A stretch of DNA of 23,790 nt from Bacteriovoracaceae bacterium UBA4097 (GTDB lineage: Bacteria > Bdellovibrionota > Bacteriovoracia > Bacteriovoracales > Bacteriovoracaceae), in assembly GCA_002381765.1 (NCBI GenBank), contig DFXX01000115.1, forward strand, positions 1-23,790, given 5' to 3'. Both the position numbers and the translations under genes were made by a program. Below are positions 7,845 through 15,282 of the stretch, piece after piece. The stretch's first letter is position 1; each line of letters opens with the position of its first letter. Below the pieces are notes generated by a model. The model had not been told where the DNA came from. It did not search any database and was given only the letters and a program-made list of their open reading frames with translations.

Positions 7845-8678
7845 GTGACCCATAAGTATCTTTTTATCTCAGCCCTTCTCCTTTGTGCTACCTTGGTAGA
7901 GGCCAAATGTGAACTTCCCAAGGGAGAGAAGGTGATCATTGGCTGCTCAACCGGGTGCAGCCTAGTCTATCGCATGAGGCTTCACCTCGCTTCTCTCTTT
8001 ACAGGTATTCCAGTTGAAATTACCGATATGAGTAAGACCGGTGAGGGTGTGGATGCTTTAGAAAAGGTGGATGCAGTTGTTGTGCCGGGTGGGGAGGATA
8101 TCGATCCGCGTTTTTATCTCGACCGGGTATCTCAAGAGCTTAAGACTTATACTGAAAAGAATTTGAAGCTAGTAGAGTTTACTCCTGAAGGAAGCTTTCG
8201 CGATCCTTATGAATACACTCTGATCAAGTCTTATTCCCAAACGCCTCGATTTGAAAAAATGCCCATGCTTGGAATTTGCAGAGGCATGCAGATGATGGCC
8301 GTCACAGAAGGCATTCCTCTCTATCTTGATATTAAAGAAGAACTAGGAATAGAGAACCGTAGAAATCTTTTTGATACAATTGAGATCGAGAAGACAGCCT
8401 CGCTACTCTCATCTTTATATGAGGTCAGACAAATAAACGGATTTAAATATCATCACCAGGGCATCCGCATGCCTTATTATAAAATGAATAAGGAAGCTTA
8501 CCCCCAGGTGAATGTTACAGCGACTTCTCACGAGGGAAAATTTGCAGAGGCCATAGAGTATACTCACCGGCCCGCCATCGGGGTTCAGTTTCATCCTGAG
8601 AAATCATTTCCAGAAGCATCCTCTCCGCTTTTTAATTGGTTGTTTAATAAGGCCTGTGAATATAAGAATTCTCACTAA
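7845..8678 (+). CDS. Exported class I glutamine-amidotransferase-like hydrolase (peptidase C26 type)
   Basis: The protein is 277 residues from a GTG at 7845. That start gives a clean signal peptide (1-20, ending TLVEA) and avoids the in-frame TTG at 7803 inside the preceding gene. The class I amidotransferase triad is complete: Cys145 in GICRGMQMM, and His250 and Glu252 in GVQFHPE. PGGEDIDP (81-88) matches the gamma-glutamyl-GABA hydrolase (PuuD/C26) branch. C26 enzymes cleave gamma-glutamyl amide bonds, normally in the cytoplasm. Export suggests use on an extracellular or periplasmic gamma-glutamyl compound; that part is inference. It lies 7 nt after the upstream gene and 8 nt before the M1-like peptidase gene. 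Confidence 0.85.
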   Translation: MTHKYLFISALLLCATLVEAKCELPKGEKVIIGCSTGCSLVYRMRLHLASLFTGIPVEITDMSKTGEGVDALEKVDAVVVPGGEDIDPRFYLDRVSQELKTYTEKNLKLVEFTPEGSFRDPYEYTLIKSYSQTPRFEKMPMLGICRGMQMMAVTEGIPLYLDIKEELGIENRRNLFDTIEIEKTASLLSSLYEVRQINGFKYHHQGIRMPYYKMNKEAYPQVNVTATSHEGKFAEAIEYTHRPAIGVQFHPEKSFPEASSPLFNWLFNKACEYKNSH

Positions 8679-8686
8679 GGATCATT

Positions 8687-10039
8687 ATGAAAAGTATCGT
8701 CTTTATCTTTGCTCTCATTCTTGCTGGACCCATCTGGGCCAACTTGAACCTCGCTCCCCCTGATTTTGACTCTGAATATGGTAGAGCAATCTTTGTTGAT
8801 TTCAAAAAAGCTGAATATGTGGTGAGCTTTGATATCAAGAACAAGAGAACATCAGTTAAAACTCGTATCTCTTTTACTGCTACAAAAACTGGTCGTCCCA
8901 TTTTTGACCTTGTCCCTGAGCCTCGTAATCTTGTCTTAAACGGATCTCCAGTCTCTCAAAAACTAATTACAACTCCTGGCAAAGAAACCAAGCTGAGACT
9001 TGTCATTGCGGAGATAAATCCAGGAGAGCATGTCCTGGAGATGGAAAACACCTTCAGTCGCAATGTCAGCTACAATGATAAGTTTGATACCGTTTCCAGT
9101 GCTTTCTGGATCAGAGATCTCAGAGAGAGAATGTTCATGGAGCAGTACATCCCTTCAAACTTTGAATATGATCAGTATCAGATGATCATGGATGTGAAGC
9201 TTATTGGTGGCCTGGGAAGACAGGATATCTATACAAATGGCGAGATGACCAAGATCTCGAACTATCACTATCGAATCGTTTACCCTGAATACTACACGGT
9301 CTCTTGTCCCTACTTTCATATCACTCCAGAAAAATCTATGAATCGCCGGGACTTCACCTATACATCGATCAACGGAAGAGAAATTCCTATAACGGTCTAC
9401 TCGCCATGGGGATTTAGAACCCGCGCTTTTAAAGCGGAGGCGATTAAGGTTATGGCGGAGTTGGAAGCCGACTATGGTCCTTGGTCTCATCCTAGCTTAG
9501 TTGCCTACGGTACGATGCCAGGAACCGGTGGCATGGAACATGCAGGGGCAACAGCAACATCACTCGCGGCTTTGGATCACGAAATGCTCCATTCATATTT
9601 TGCCAAGGGTGTAATGCCGGCCAATGGTAACTCAGGCTGGATAGATGAAGCTATTGCTTCGTGGAGAGATAGGGGATATCAAAGAAATCCTAGCATCGAC
9701 TTTACGGGATCTGATATTGGAGCGCACTCCGTTTATCAGAGGAATACGGATAGTCGCTCCTATGTTTTTGGCGCGGCCTTTATGGCGTATCTGGATTGGA
9801 GACTCCAGGATGTGGGAGGACTTAAGGCCTTCCTTCGTGGATACCATGCTAGCTATAAGCAGCATGTTGTGACCACCGAGCACTTTAAGAATAACTTAGA
9901 GTTCTTTAGCGGGATCAATTTTGATGAGGAATTTCATACTTATATCTGGGGCATAAATTCTCCTGATGAGGAAATTATCCCGGGCGAAAATCCCCATCAT
10001 AAGCATTTAACAGATAAAGAATTAAGAGATCTCTTGTAA
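8687..10039 (+). CDS. Exported M1-like (gluzincin) metallopeptidase
   Basis: The protein is 450 residues with a signal peptide (1-18, ending PIWA). The zinc site is intact: HEMLH (298-302) and Glu321 in WIDEA, exactly 18 residues apart as in HEXXH-X18-E gluzincins of the M1 aminopeptidase family. Upstream, GGMEH (281-285) sits where M1 enzymes carry the GAMEN exopeptidase motif; the final Asn is His here. Residues about 25-240 form a beta-rich N-terminal domain as in M1. At 450 residues it lacks the large C-terminal helical domain of classic M1 enzymes. Cleavage of peptides outside the cytoplasm is likely. GGAT upstream of the ATG is a modest Shine-Dalgarno. It is the last gene before the terminator at 10087-10120. 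Confidence 0.85.
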   Translation: MKSIVFIFALILAGPIWANLNLAPPDFDSEYGRAIFVDFKKAEYVVSFDIKNKRTSVKTRISFTATKTGRPIFDLVPEPRNLVLNGSPVSQKLITTPGKETKLRLVIAEINPGEHVLEMENTFSRNVSYNDKFDTVSSAFWIRDLRERMFMEQYIPSNFEYDQYQMIMDVKLIGGLGRQDIYTNGEMTKISNYHYRIVYPEYYTVSCPYFHITPEKSMNRRDFTYTSINGREIPITVYSPWGFRTRAFKAEAIKVMAELEADYGPWSHPSLVAYGTMPGTGGMEHAGATATSLAALDHEMLHSYFAKGVMPANGNSGWIDEAIASWRDRGYQRNPSIDFTGSDIGAHSVYQRNTDSRSYVFGAAFMAYLDWRLQDVGGLKAFLRGYHASYKQHVVTTEHFKNNLEFFSGINFDEEFHTYIWGINSPDEEIIPGENPHHKHLTDKELRDLL

Positions 10040-10086
10040 CTCGACACCCGGCAGAGCATTTTCCCTGCCAGATTTTGAGATGAGAG

Positions 10087-10120
10087 AAAAAAGAGGAGAC
10101 CATGGGTCTCCTCTTTTTTT
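10087..10120. terminator. Strong bidirectional rho-independent terminator
   Basis: AGAGGAGACC (10092-10101) and GGTCTCCTCT (10105-10114) form a 10-bp perfect stem with a 3-nt loop. It is flanked by an A-run (10087-10092) and a T-run (10114-10120), so it works on both strands. It lies between the convergent peptidase gene (ends 10039) and the GNAT gene, whose stop at 10119-10121 falls in the T-run. A weaker 5-bp hairpin (GGCAG/CTGCC, 10050-10069) precedes it. Confidence 0.92.
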
Positions 10121-10718
10121 ATTGAAACTGAGCGAACAATGGAAATATCTTTTCAAGGTTAGATTTGATTTTCTTTGTATCGATGGTTTTGAGATTCAGA
10201 TAGAGTTGCACAAAATCGTGAGTCTGTGTTCCGATAAGAGGAGTTCCAACCTTCCGAATAAGTTTCTGAATGGCCTCATTTTGTGGAAGAAAAGTAAAGG
10301 AGAGTCGATGAATTTCTCTTTCCATGGCCGCAAGGATAATGAGATCCATAAGAACACTTCCCAGACCCTTTCCCTGAAAGTCATCAATAATGGTGATCGC
10401 CACTTCGGCTTCACCTTTAAACTGATGAGAGCGAACAAGGCGAATTACGGCCACACCACGGCACTTGCCCTCACATTCCTCAACTCCAATAGCGTAATGA
10501 TTCCATCCATCCAGGATGGTGAGGTATTGCAATTCTTTTTCTGAGAACTCTTTCTTGGATCCTAGGAAGCGGTTTCGAATAGAGACCGAAGACATATCTT
10601 TGAGACCATTAGAGATCTTATGCCGGCTTTCAGGAAGGACAGAGCCCACCCTTAAGGAGAGTCCGTCCTTCCACTGAAATTCAACCTTAAATTCGGGTGA
10701 AAAGAAAAGTTTTTTCAC
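10119..10718 (-). CDS. GNAT-family N-acetyltransferase
   Basis: This 199-residue protein starts from a GTG at 10718, 1 nt after the ycaO stop. A longer reading from an ATG at 10850 would sit wholly inside ycaO and is unlikely. The acetyl-CoA pyrophosphate loop is clear in DDFQGKGLGSVLM, with preceding strand GEAEVAITI and following FLPQNEAIQKLIRKVG, the usual GNAT order. The region before the domain (about residues 1-65) is unassigned. It recalls GNAT domains appended to acyl-CoA synthetase-like protein acetyltransferases, but here it stands alone. The substrate is unknown. It is probably co-transcribed with ycaO and ends in the terminator at 10087-10120. Confidence 0.85.
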   Translation of the reverse strand: MKKLFFSPEFKVEFQWKDGLSLRVGSVLPESRHKISNGLKDMSSVSIRNRFLGSKKEFSEKELQYLTILDGWNHYAIGVEECEGKCRGVAVIRLVRSHQFKGEAEVAITIIDDFQGKGLGSVLMDLIILAAMEREIHRLSFTFLPQNEAIQKLIRKVGTPLIGTQTHDFVQLYLNLKTIDTKKIKSNLEKIFPLFAQFQ

Positions 10719-10719
10719 C

Positions 10720-12474
10720 TTATGCTTTTTGCGCCCAAACTTGTTTTGCTCTTTGAAGCTTCTCATAAGAAGTGATGAGTTTCTGATGCATTTCGAAACC
10801 CTTAAGATCCATATCAGACTCATGAAGTCCATAGAACTTCTCAAAGCCATTAATGATTCCTTGAGCTCTCTCCACTAATTCTTTTCCATAGAGCTTTTCA
10901 ATATTATCCAGGTACTCATTAGTATTAAGCGCATCATCCATTTCAATACCAAGGAGAGTTTTTAGACACAGATAGAGAAGTCTTCTTTCTGGCTTAAGTG
11001 GAGCAAAGTGAAGGCACCAGTCTGCACCCCCATGGGCATACTCATAGTTCTTGGCAGCAAAGGCAATCATGGTCTTAAATTCTCCCATTCTGAGATCTGC
11101 CCAAACAGATCCAGCGTCTGGAATAATTCCAATGGCGTGAGCAACTAAGAGCATATCATCAAAGCCCTTCTCTTCCAGGGCCTCGTATAATTCCATGAGT
11201 TCATCCTGTGAGAGCTCATGTGCACCTAAGATTAGAGAGCGAACATCGGCCCCTGCATTATTATTATCCCAGAGTAAATCATCTGGCTGATAGATCTCTG
11301 ACATTCCTGGAACATGAATACGGCAGCCGTAAACACCCAGATGTTCAAAGTCCATGATATAAACCTCTTTTTCCATTTCATGGAAGACTTTTATCAGAGA
11401 ATCAAATTCGGCCTGAGTTGTTTCTCCGCCAAAGTTCCAATCAGTGAATTGATAGTCAGGAGTCTTTTTAAAGAAGTTCCAGTGAATAAGACCATTAGAA
11501 TCAATGAAGTGAGCTTCAAGATTCAGATGATCCTTTACGTCTTCGAGTTCAAAACTCGGAGGAGAGAAGACGTTTAACTGATCCAGTTGTCTTCCTTGCA
11601 GAAGTTCAGTCAATGTTCTCTCTAGGGCCACTTGAAACTTAGGATGAGCTCCGAAAGAAGCAAAGGCCGTTCCTTCCTGAGGATTTAATAGGGTCACATT
11701 GATCACCGGATACTTGCCACCCAAAGATGCATCTTTACAGATGATAGGATAGCCATGGGCCTCAAGTTCTGCGATCGCCTCTACCACCTTGGGATAACGG
11801 TTAAGAACTTCCTGAGGTATATCTGGAAGAGCGATTCCTTCAGAAAGGATCTTGTTTTTTATAGAGCGCTCAAAGATTTCCGAAAGGGCCTGAACTCGAG
11901 CCTCGGTCTTAGTATTCCCGGCCGACATTCCATTACTCACATAGAGATTCCCAATAATGTTCATGGGAATGTAGTAAGTTTTATTATCAGAGATACGAGT
12001 ATAAGGTAGGGCGCAGATCCCGCGATCGAAGTTTCCAGAATTGGTATCAATAAGTTTTTCAGGAATTAGTTCTCTTCCTGGATCATAATAATCCCAGAGA
12101 CTCTCATTCATAAGACCTTTAGGCATTTCATCATTTAAGAAGGTGAACCACTTCTCCTGAGGGTAGTGAACAAACTCAGAGTTCGCTACCTGGTCTCCCA
12201 GGTAATAGTCCGCAAAGAAGTAATTGCAGTTTAAACGTTCAAAAAATTCTCCTAAAGCAGAAGCCAGGGCTGCTTCTTTAGTAATGCCTTTTCCGTTGGT
12301 AAAGAGGAAGGGGCAGTAGCGGTCACGGATATGCACAGACCAAACATTGGGAACCGGGTTTAGCCAAGAAGCTTCCTCAACATCAAAACCCCAGTCCAGG
12401 AGAAGGGCCTTAAGTCTTTGGATGGTGTCTTCCAATGGTGCATCTTTACCTAAGATCGTAGTCTTCTGAGTCAT
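10720..12474 (-). CDS. ycaO: YcaO, RimO-associated ribosomal protein S12 methylthiolation accessory protein
   Basis: At 584 residues it is essentially the length of E. coli YcaO (about 586). It resembles it along the whole chain from memory: GKDAPLEDTI near the start, EEASWLNPVPNVWSVHIRD, NIIGNLYVSNGMSAGNT, ASFGAHP, EHLGVYGCRI, and the ending YEKLQRAKQVW. YcaO proteins are ATP-dependent phosphorylating enzymes that activate amide backbones. The E. coli protein assists RimO in beta-methylthiolation of Asp in S12, but its exact chemistry is unsettled. The full-length E. coli-type architecture argues against a thiazole/oxazole peptide biosynthesis role, and no precursor peptide or partner cyclodehydratase is nearby. 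AAAGGA 6 nt before the ATG is the Shine-Dalgarno. A GNAT gene follows directly. Confidence 0.93.
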   Translation of the reverse strand: MTQKTTILGKDAPLEDTIQRLKALLLDWGFDVEEASWLNPVPNVWSVHIRDRYCPFLFTNGKGITKEAALASALGEFFERLNCNYFFADYYLGDQVANSEFVHYPQEKWFTFLNDEMPKGLMNESLWDYYDPGRELIPEKLIDTNSGNFDRGICALPYTRISDNKTYYIPMNIIGNLYVSNGMSAGNTKTEARVQALSEIFERSIKNKILSEGIALPDIPQEVLNRYPKVVEAIAELEAHGYPIICKDASLGGKYPVINVTLLNPQEGTAFASFGAHPKFQVALERTLTELLQGRQLDQLNVFSPPSFELEDVKDHLNLEAHFIDSNGLIHWNFFKKTPDYQFTDWNFGGETTQAEFDSLIKVFHEMEKEVYIMDFEHLGVYGCRIHVPGMSEIYQPDDLLWDNNNAGADVRSLILGAHELSQDELMELYEALEEKGFDDMLLVAHAIGIIPDAGSVWADLRMGEFKTMIAFAAKNYEYAHGGADWCLHFAPLKPERRLLYLCLKTLLGIEMDDALNTNEYLDNIEKLYGKELVERAQGIINGFEKFYGLHESDMDLKGFEMHQKLITSYEKLQRAKQVWAQKA

Positions 12475-12506
12475 AAGGAATCCTTTGAGGAATGATAATT
12501 CGATGG

Positions 12507-12537
12507 GTTATATCTCATAAATGCGGGGTCTCGACAA
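12507..12537 (-). promoter_or_regulatory. ycaO: Weak candidate promoter for ycaO
   Basis: On the minus strand TTGTCG (12532-12537) and TATAAC (12507-12512) are separated by 19 nt, longer than ideal. The -35 falls on the same bases as the -35 of the divergent RRM-gene promoter. Confidence 0.3.
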
Positions 12538-12560
12538 GGTTCGGCCCTCTTTAATATAAT
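12531..12560 (+). promoter_or_regulatory. Strong sigma70-type promoter of the RRM protein gene
   Basis: TCGACA (12531-12536, 5/6 to consensus) and a perfect TATAAT (12555-12560) are separated by 18 nt. Transcription from about 12567 would give a leader of roughly 50 nt ending in AAGGAGG just before the ATG at 12616. Confidence 0.7.
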
Positions 12561-12615
12561 GAGTCCGCTTTGTTTTATGGCAAGAGTCATATCCGTCTGA
12601 AGGAGGGCGGTCGTT

Positions 12616-12924
12616 ATGGGTAAAAGATTGTATGTAGGTAATCTCTCTTATTCTATGAAATCCAATGATCTTGAAGAAGTCTTCAGGAAAGTAGGAGAGG
12701 TTGTGTCGGCCAAGGTCATAACTGATATGGAAACTGGTCGCTCGAAAGGTTTCGGATTTGTGGAAATGGGAAGTGATGATTTGGCCATGTCCGCTATCGA
12801 AGCGCTTAATGGCCAGGAAGTTCAAGGCCGGGCCCTTAAAGTCACCGAGGCCAATCCTCGTCCAGAGAGACCTCAGGGTGGACATCGTTTTGGTGGAAAC
12901 CGTGAAGGTGGCTTTCGGGCCTAA
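12616..12924 (+). CDS. RRM-domain RNA-binding protein with Gly/Arg-rich tail
   Basis: This 102-residue protein is a single RNA-recognition motif with both signatures: RNP2 LYVGNL (5-10) and RNP1 KGFGFVEM (44-51). A short tail rich in Gly, Arg, Pro and His (RPQGGHRFGGNREGGFRA) follows. This is the layout of the bacterial glycine-rich RNA-binding proteins found in cyanobacteria and several Proteobacteria-related groups, often cold-induced RNA chaperones. Cold induction here is not shown by the sequence. A full AAGGAGG Shine-Dalgarno about 10 nt before the ATG and a near-consensus promoter suggest high expression. The gene is monocistronic, ended by the hairpin at 12940-12960. Confidence 0.93.
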   Translation: MGKRLYVGNLSYSMKSNDLEEVFRKVGEVVSAKVITDMETGRSKGFGFVEMGSDDLAMSAIEALNGQEVQGRALKVTEANPRPERPQGGHRFGGNREGGFRA

Positions 12925-12939
12925 ATCTTAACCTGGGCC

Positions 12940-12960
12940 GGGCCTCTAAATAGGAGGCCC
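12940..12960 (+). terminator. Hairpin terminator of the RRM gene
   Basis: GGGCCTC (12940-12946) pairs perfectly with GAGGCCC (12954-12960) around a 7-nt loop, followed by TAAGCTTTATT. The stem touches the stop codon of the convergent histidine kinase, so it may serve both strands, although no long T-run exists on the minus side. Confidence 0.75.
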
Positions 12961-14321
12961 TAAGCTTTATTAAGGGTAATTCGAATGCTTGTCCCGTGAT
13001 TATTTGGATTAGTGAAGATATGCCGGGAATCAAATTCAATATGTCCCCCATAGGAGTCAACAAAGGACTTTACTATAGAGAGACCAAAACCCGTACCTTT
13101 CTCTCCCATGCTTCCATCGGAGCTCATAGGCATTTCATCATGCAGAAGACTGTTAAGCACTTCCTGAGAAATTCCTGGACCAGTATCTTTAATTTCTAAA
13201 AAGATACTATTCTCATCTTCCGATGCATTTACCACAATTTCTGAATTCGGGTCTGAGAACTTAATCCCGTTACTCACAAGATTACTCAATACACTATGAG
13301 TAAATGAAGTCCGATCTGCAAGAATCTTGGATTCTGGAGAGAGTTGATTATTAAACCGAAGAGAGACATTTTTCTTTTCTAGTGATTGAGAGAAAATGAA
13401 TGAGACATCTTGAAAGCATTCTTCTAATGGCACAGGATTCAACTGAGATCTGCTGTGTTTCTTACTGTAAAGATCCTTAACATTGGCCACAATGCTTTCG
13501 ATGGCACTTTGAGATTTTTTAATCTTCTCAATCAATCTGCCATTATCGTCTTCACTGGGTGGAATAATCTGAAGATACCACTTAATAACTGACAAGGGAT
13601 TTGAGATATCGTGGAGAAGAACTCGAACGAGGCCCTCATTCTCTTTCAGAGATTTATTAAGCTCTGCCGTTCTATCTTTTACTAGACTCTGTAGTCTAGT
13701 GTTCTCAGTACGGTTGGCTTCCTCAAGAGCAATGGAAGGGAGGAGAATCGCCAGCATATCATAGATAGCATAGGCCACGATCCAGCCCCAAAGTTGCGTC
13801 CCTGGCTCCATTCGAAATAAAGCAAAATTAAAACAGTGAACGGCACTAAGAAGATAGACCCCGCCTAGTACCTTTTGTAAGGGGGTGGTCTTCTTGCGAT
13901 CCACTACCATAATATGCATAAAGGTATAAAGAAGAGGAGCCGCGGATGCAATTGCTGCTGGCATAGCTACAGTTGTGAAGTTATAGCCCAGAAAGTCTAA
14001 ACCAAAAATCACCGGATAAGAGGCGAAACTGAGAATCATAAAAAATTTCAAAGGAAATGCTCTTCCAATCGCATGAAATCCAATCATAGAAAAGATAATC
14101 ATGGCCACGACACTGGTAGAACCAGCGAGTGCAACCGCAAGATTACCTTTTTGAAAAACAGCTTGTATAACGAAGACTGCAAGCACCGTTGGCCAATAGA
14201 CGGCCAGGAGCTGGTACATCTTCTGACGTTTGATATAGAGAAGAGTAAGTGTGATAACTATATTGAGAATGATAAATCCGAATAAGATTTTGAATAAAAT
14301 AGGGATAAAGTCTTCTGACAT
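12960..14321 (-). CDS. Membrane sensor histidine kinase (orphan)
   Basis: The protein is 453 residues. Residues 1-200 hold about six to seven hydrophobic segments with short loops, a multi-pass sensor of the 7TM type without a large periplasmic domain. A short coiled linker (200-228) leads to the dimerisation helix with phospho-acceptor His237 (LLHDISNPLSVIKW). The ATPase domain has N-box Asn351 (LVSNGIKFS), G1 DTGPGI (379-384) and G2 GEKGTGFGLSIV (407-417). All catalytic residues needed for autophosphorylation are present. No response regulator is adjacent, so its partner is unknown. It is divergent from the acyltransferase-like/HDO unit at 14544-15904 with a 222-bp gap, which may or may not be functional linkage. 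Confidence 0.92.
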   Translation of the reverse strand: MSEDFIPILFKILFGFIILNIVITLTLLYIKRQKMYQLLAVYWPTVLAVFVIQAVFQKGNLAVALAGSTSVVAMIIFSMIGFHAIGRAFPLKFFMILSFASYPVIFGLDFLGYNFTTVAMPAAIASAAPLLYTFMHIMVVDRKKTTPLQKVLGGVYLLSAVHCFNFALFRMEPGTQLWGWIVAYAIYDMLAILLPSIALEEANRTENTRLQSLVKDRTAELNKSLKENEGLVRVLLHDISNPLSVIKWYLQIIPPSEDDNGRLIEKIKKSQSAIESIVANVKDLYSKKHSRSQLNPVPLEECFQDVSFIFSQSLEKKNVSLRFNNQLSPESKILADRTSFTHSVLSNLVSNGIKFSDPNSEIVVNASEDENSIFLEIKDTGPGISQEVLNSLLHDEMPMSSDGSMGEKGTGFGLSIVKSFVDSYGGHIEFDSRHIFTNPNNHGTSIRITLNKA

Positions 14322-14543
14322 ATCATTCCTTCAGACAACTGATATAAATACCTAACTATAGGTAACATCGATTCAGATGGCTCTCAATCTTTAAGATTTC
14401 TTAATGAAATAATTACTTAATGCCCTTATATATTGGCAAGTTATCATTTTTTTAGATGAGTTCTCCTTAAGTTATCTGCCTCATATCTCTAAAAAATACC
14501 ACTCAACCTTTAGATTTACTTCTGCCTTGGGAAGGAGAGTAGA

Positions 14544-14591
14544 ATGCGTCTTGGTGATAAGCTTGCCAGGAGTTGTGAATATGAATGTTGA
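14544..14591 (+). CDS. Candidate 15-residue leader ORF (MRLGDKLARSCEYEC)
   Basis: An ATG at 14544 lies 6 nt after a strong Shine-Dalgarno (AAGGAG, 14532-14537), the best in this region. It opens a 15-codon frame ending in TGA at 14589-14591, which overlaps the first codons of the next gene (ATG at 14581). The strong site makes sense only for this ATG; the downstream ATG has its own AGGAG at 14569-14573. It may be a leader peptide coupling translation of the downstream gene. Two Cys fall in the last five residues. There is no homology support, so this is tentative. Confidence 0.35.
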   Translation: MRLGDKLARSCEYEC

Positions 14592-15282
14592 TGCTCAATT
14601 TAAGCTAGAAGATCTTCAGTTAGTCATTCTTCCGGGAAAGGGACCATCTGTTAATCAGCTCGAGCTATATAATAAAGTTTATGGCTGTTGGAGAGAGCTT
14701 TGGAGTACGGCCCTAAAGAATGAAATCCTTCAAGTTGAGACGGATCTCTATTCCAATGACTTTACCAGACAGGATGAGGTGCTCGCCCTTTTTTATCAGG
14801 GAGAATGCGCTGGACTCTGCTGCTTAAGATCTGTGGATTTTGATGAAGCAGCGACTAAGGACGATGCTTATTTCACCAAATGGCCGGAATTTACCGTTCG
14901 CAAGCTTCATTCCTATGGAAAGCGAGTTCTCATATGCAGCCAGCTCACAGTGAGTCCCCATTTCAGAAGAAACTATCTGGGGATTTCCTGGAAGGATCTG
15001 CTGGTGGCCCTAGCAGCTAGGCGCCTCCTCGATACAGAATGTGAAGTCATGGTGGGGGCAGTTAGAAGAGTAAGAGGGATGGAGAAGGCTACCTATAGAA
15101 GTGGCTTTATCCCTTTAATGATCGATATTCCCTTTATCGGGAAGGAATCGGCCGATCTTGTGGCCTATCTCAAAGAGAAGGCCCTTCCTTCAGAAGTTAA
15201 ATCAATTGCAAATATCGTGGATTCCTTGTTTCCACATTCAGTCGTTACCGCTCAACATAAAGGGGTTAAATATGCTGCCTAA
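14581..15282 (+). CDS. Acyltransferase-like protein (GNAT / N-acyl amino acid synthase-like fold, tentative)
   Basis: The protein is 233 residues with no signal peptide. The N-terminal part, ELYNKVYGCWRELW (28-41), followed by a D/E-rich stretch and VLALFYQGECAGLCCLRSV, is laid out like autoinducer-synthase/FeeM-type acyltransferases. Residues 120-150 (SQLTVSPHFRRNYLG, then SWKDLLVALAARRLL) resemble the GNAT cofactor-binding strand-loop-helix. TYRSGFIPL (171-179) resembles the late Y-x-x-x-GF segment. I infer an acyl- or acetyl-transferase; I cannot name the substrate. The start at ATG 14581 is supported by AGGAG 7 nt upstream; an in-frame TTG at 14527 is less likely. It overlaps the next gene by 11 bp, so the two proteins are probably made together. 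Confidence 0.65.
   Translation: MNVDAQFKLEDLQLVILPGKGPSVNQLELYNKVYGCWRELWSTALKNEILQVETDLYSNDFTRQDEVLALFYQGECAGLCCLRSVDFDEAATKDDAYFTKWPEFTVRKLHSYGKRVLICSQLTVSPHFRRNYLGISWKDLLVALAARRLLDTECEVMVGAVRRVRGMEKATYRSGFIPLMIDIPFIGKESADLVAYLKEKALPSEVKSIANIVDSLFPHSVVTAQHKGVKYAA

Noticed and set aside
10080..10544. 154-codon plus-strand frame opposite the GNAT gene
   Set aside because: It starts inside the bidirectional terminator and mirrors the GNAT coding frame; there is no recognisable domain.
10720..10850. N-terminal extension of the GNAT protein to an ATG at 10850
   Set aside because: It lies wholly inside the well-supported ycaO C-terminus. The basic, low-complexity extension looks like an out-of-frame reading, and a GTG immediately after the ycaO stop is sufficient.
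10720..12474. YcaO as a RiPP thiazole/oxazole cyclodehydratase with a peptide product
   Set aside because: The length and whole-chain resemblance fit the E. coli RimO-accessory YcaO. No E1-like/ocin-ThiF partner, dehydrogenase or precursor peptide is nearby.
14350..14363. Short inverted repeat ACCTA-ACTA-TAGGT between the histidine kinase and the leader ORF as an operator
   Set aside because: A 5-bp stem is expected by chance in an AT-rich 222-bp gap, and no second copy was seen. No convincing promoter could be placed in that gap either.
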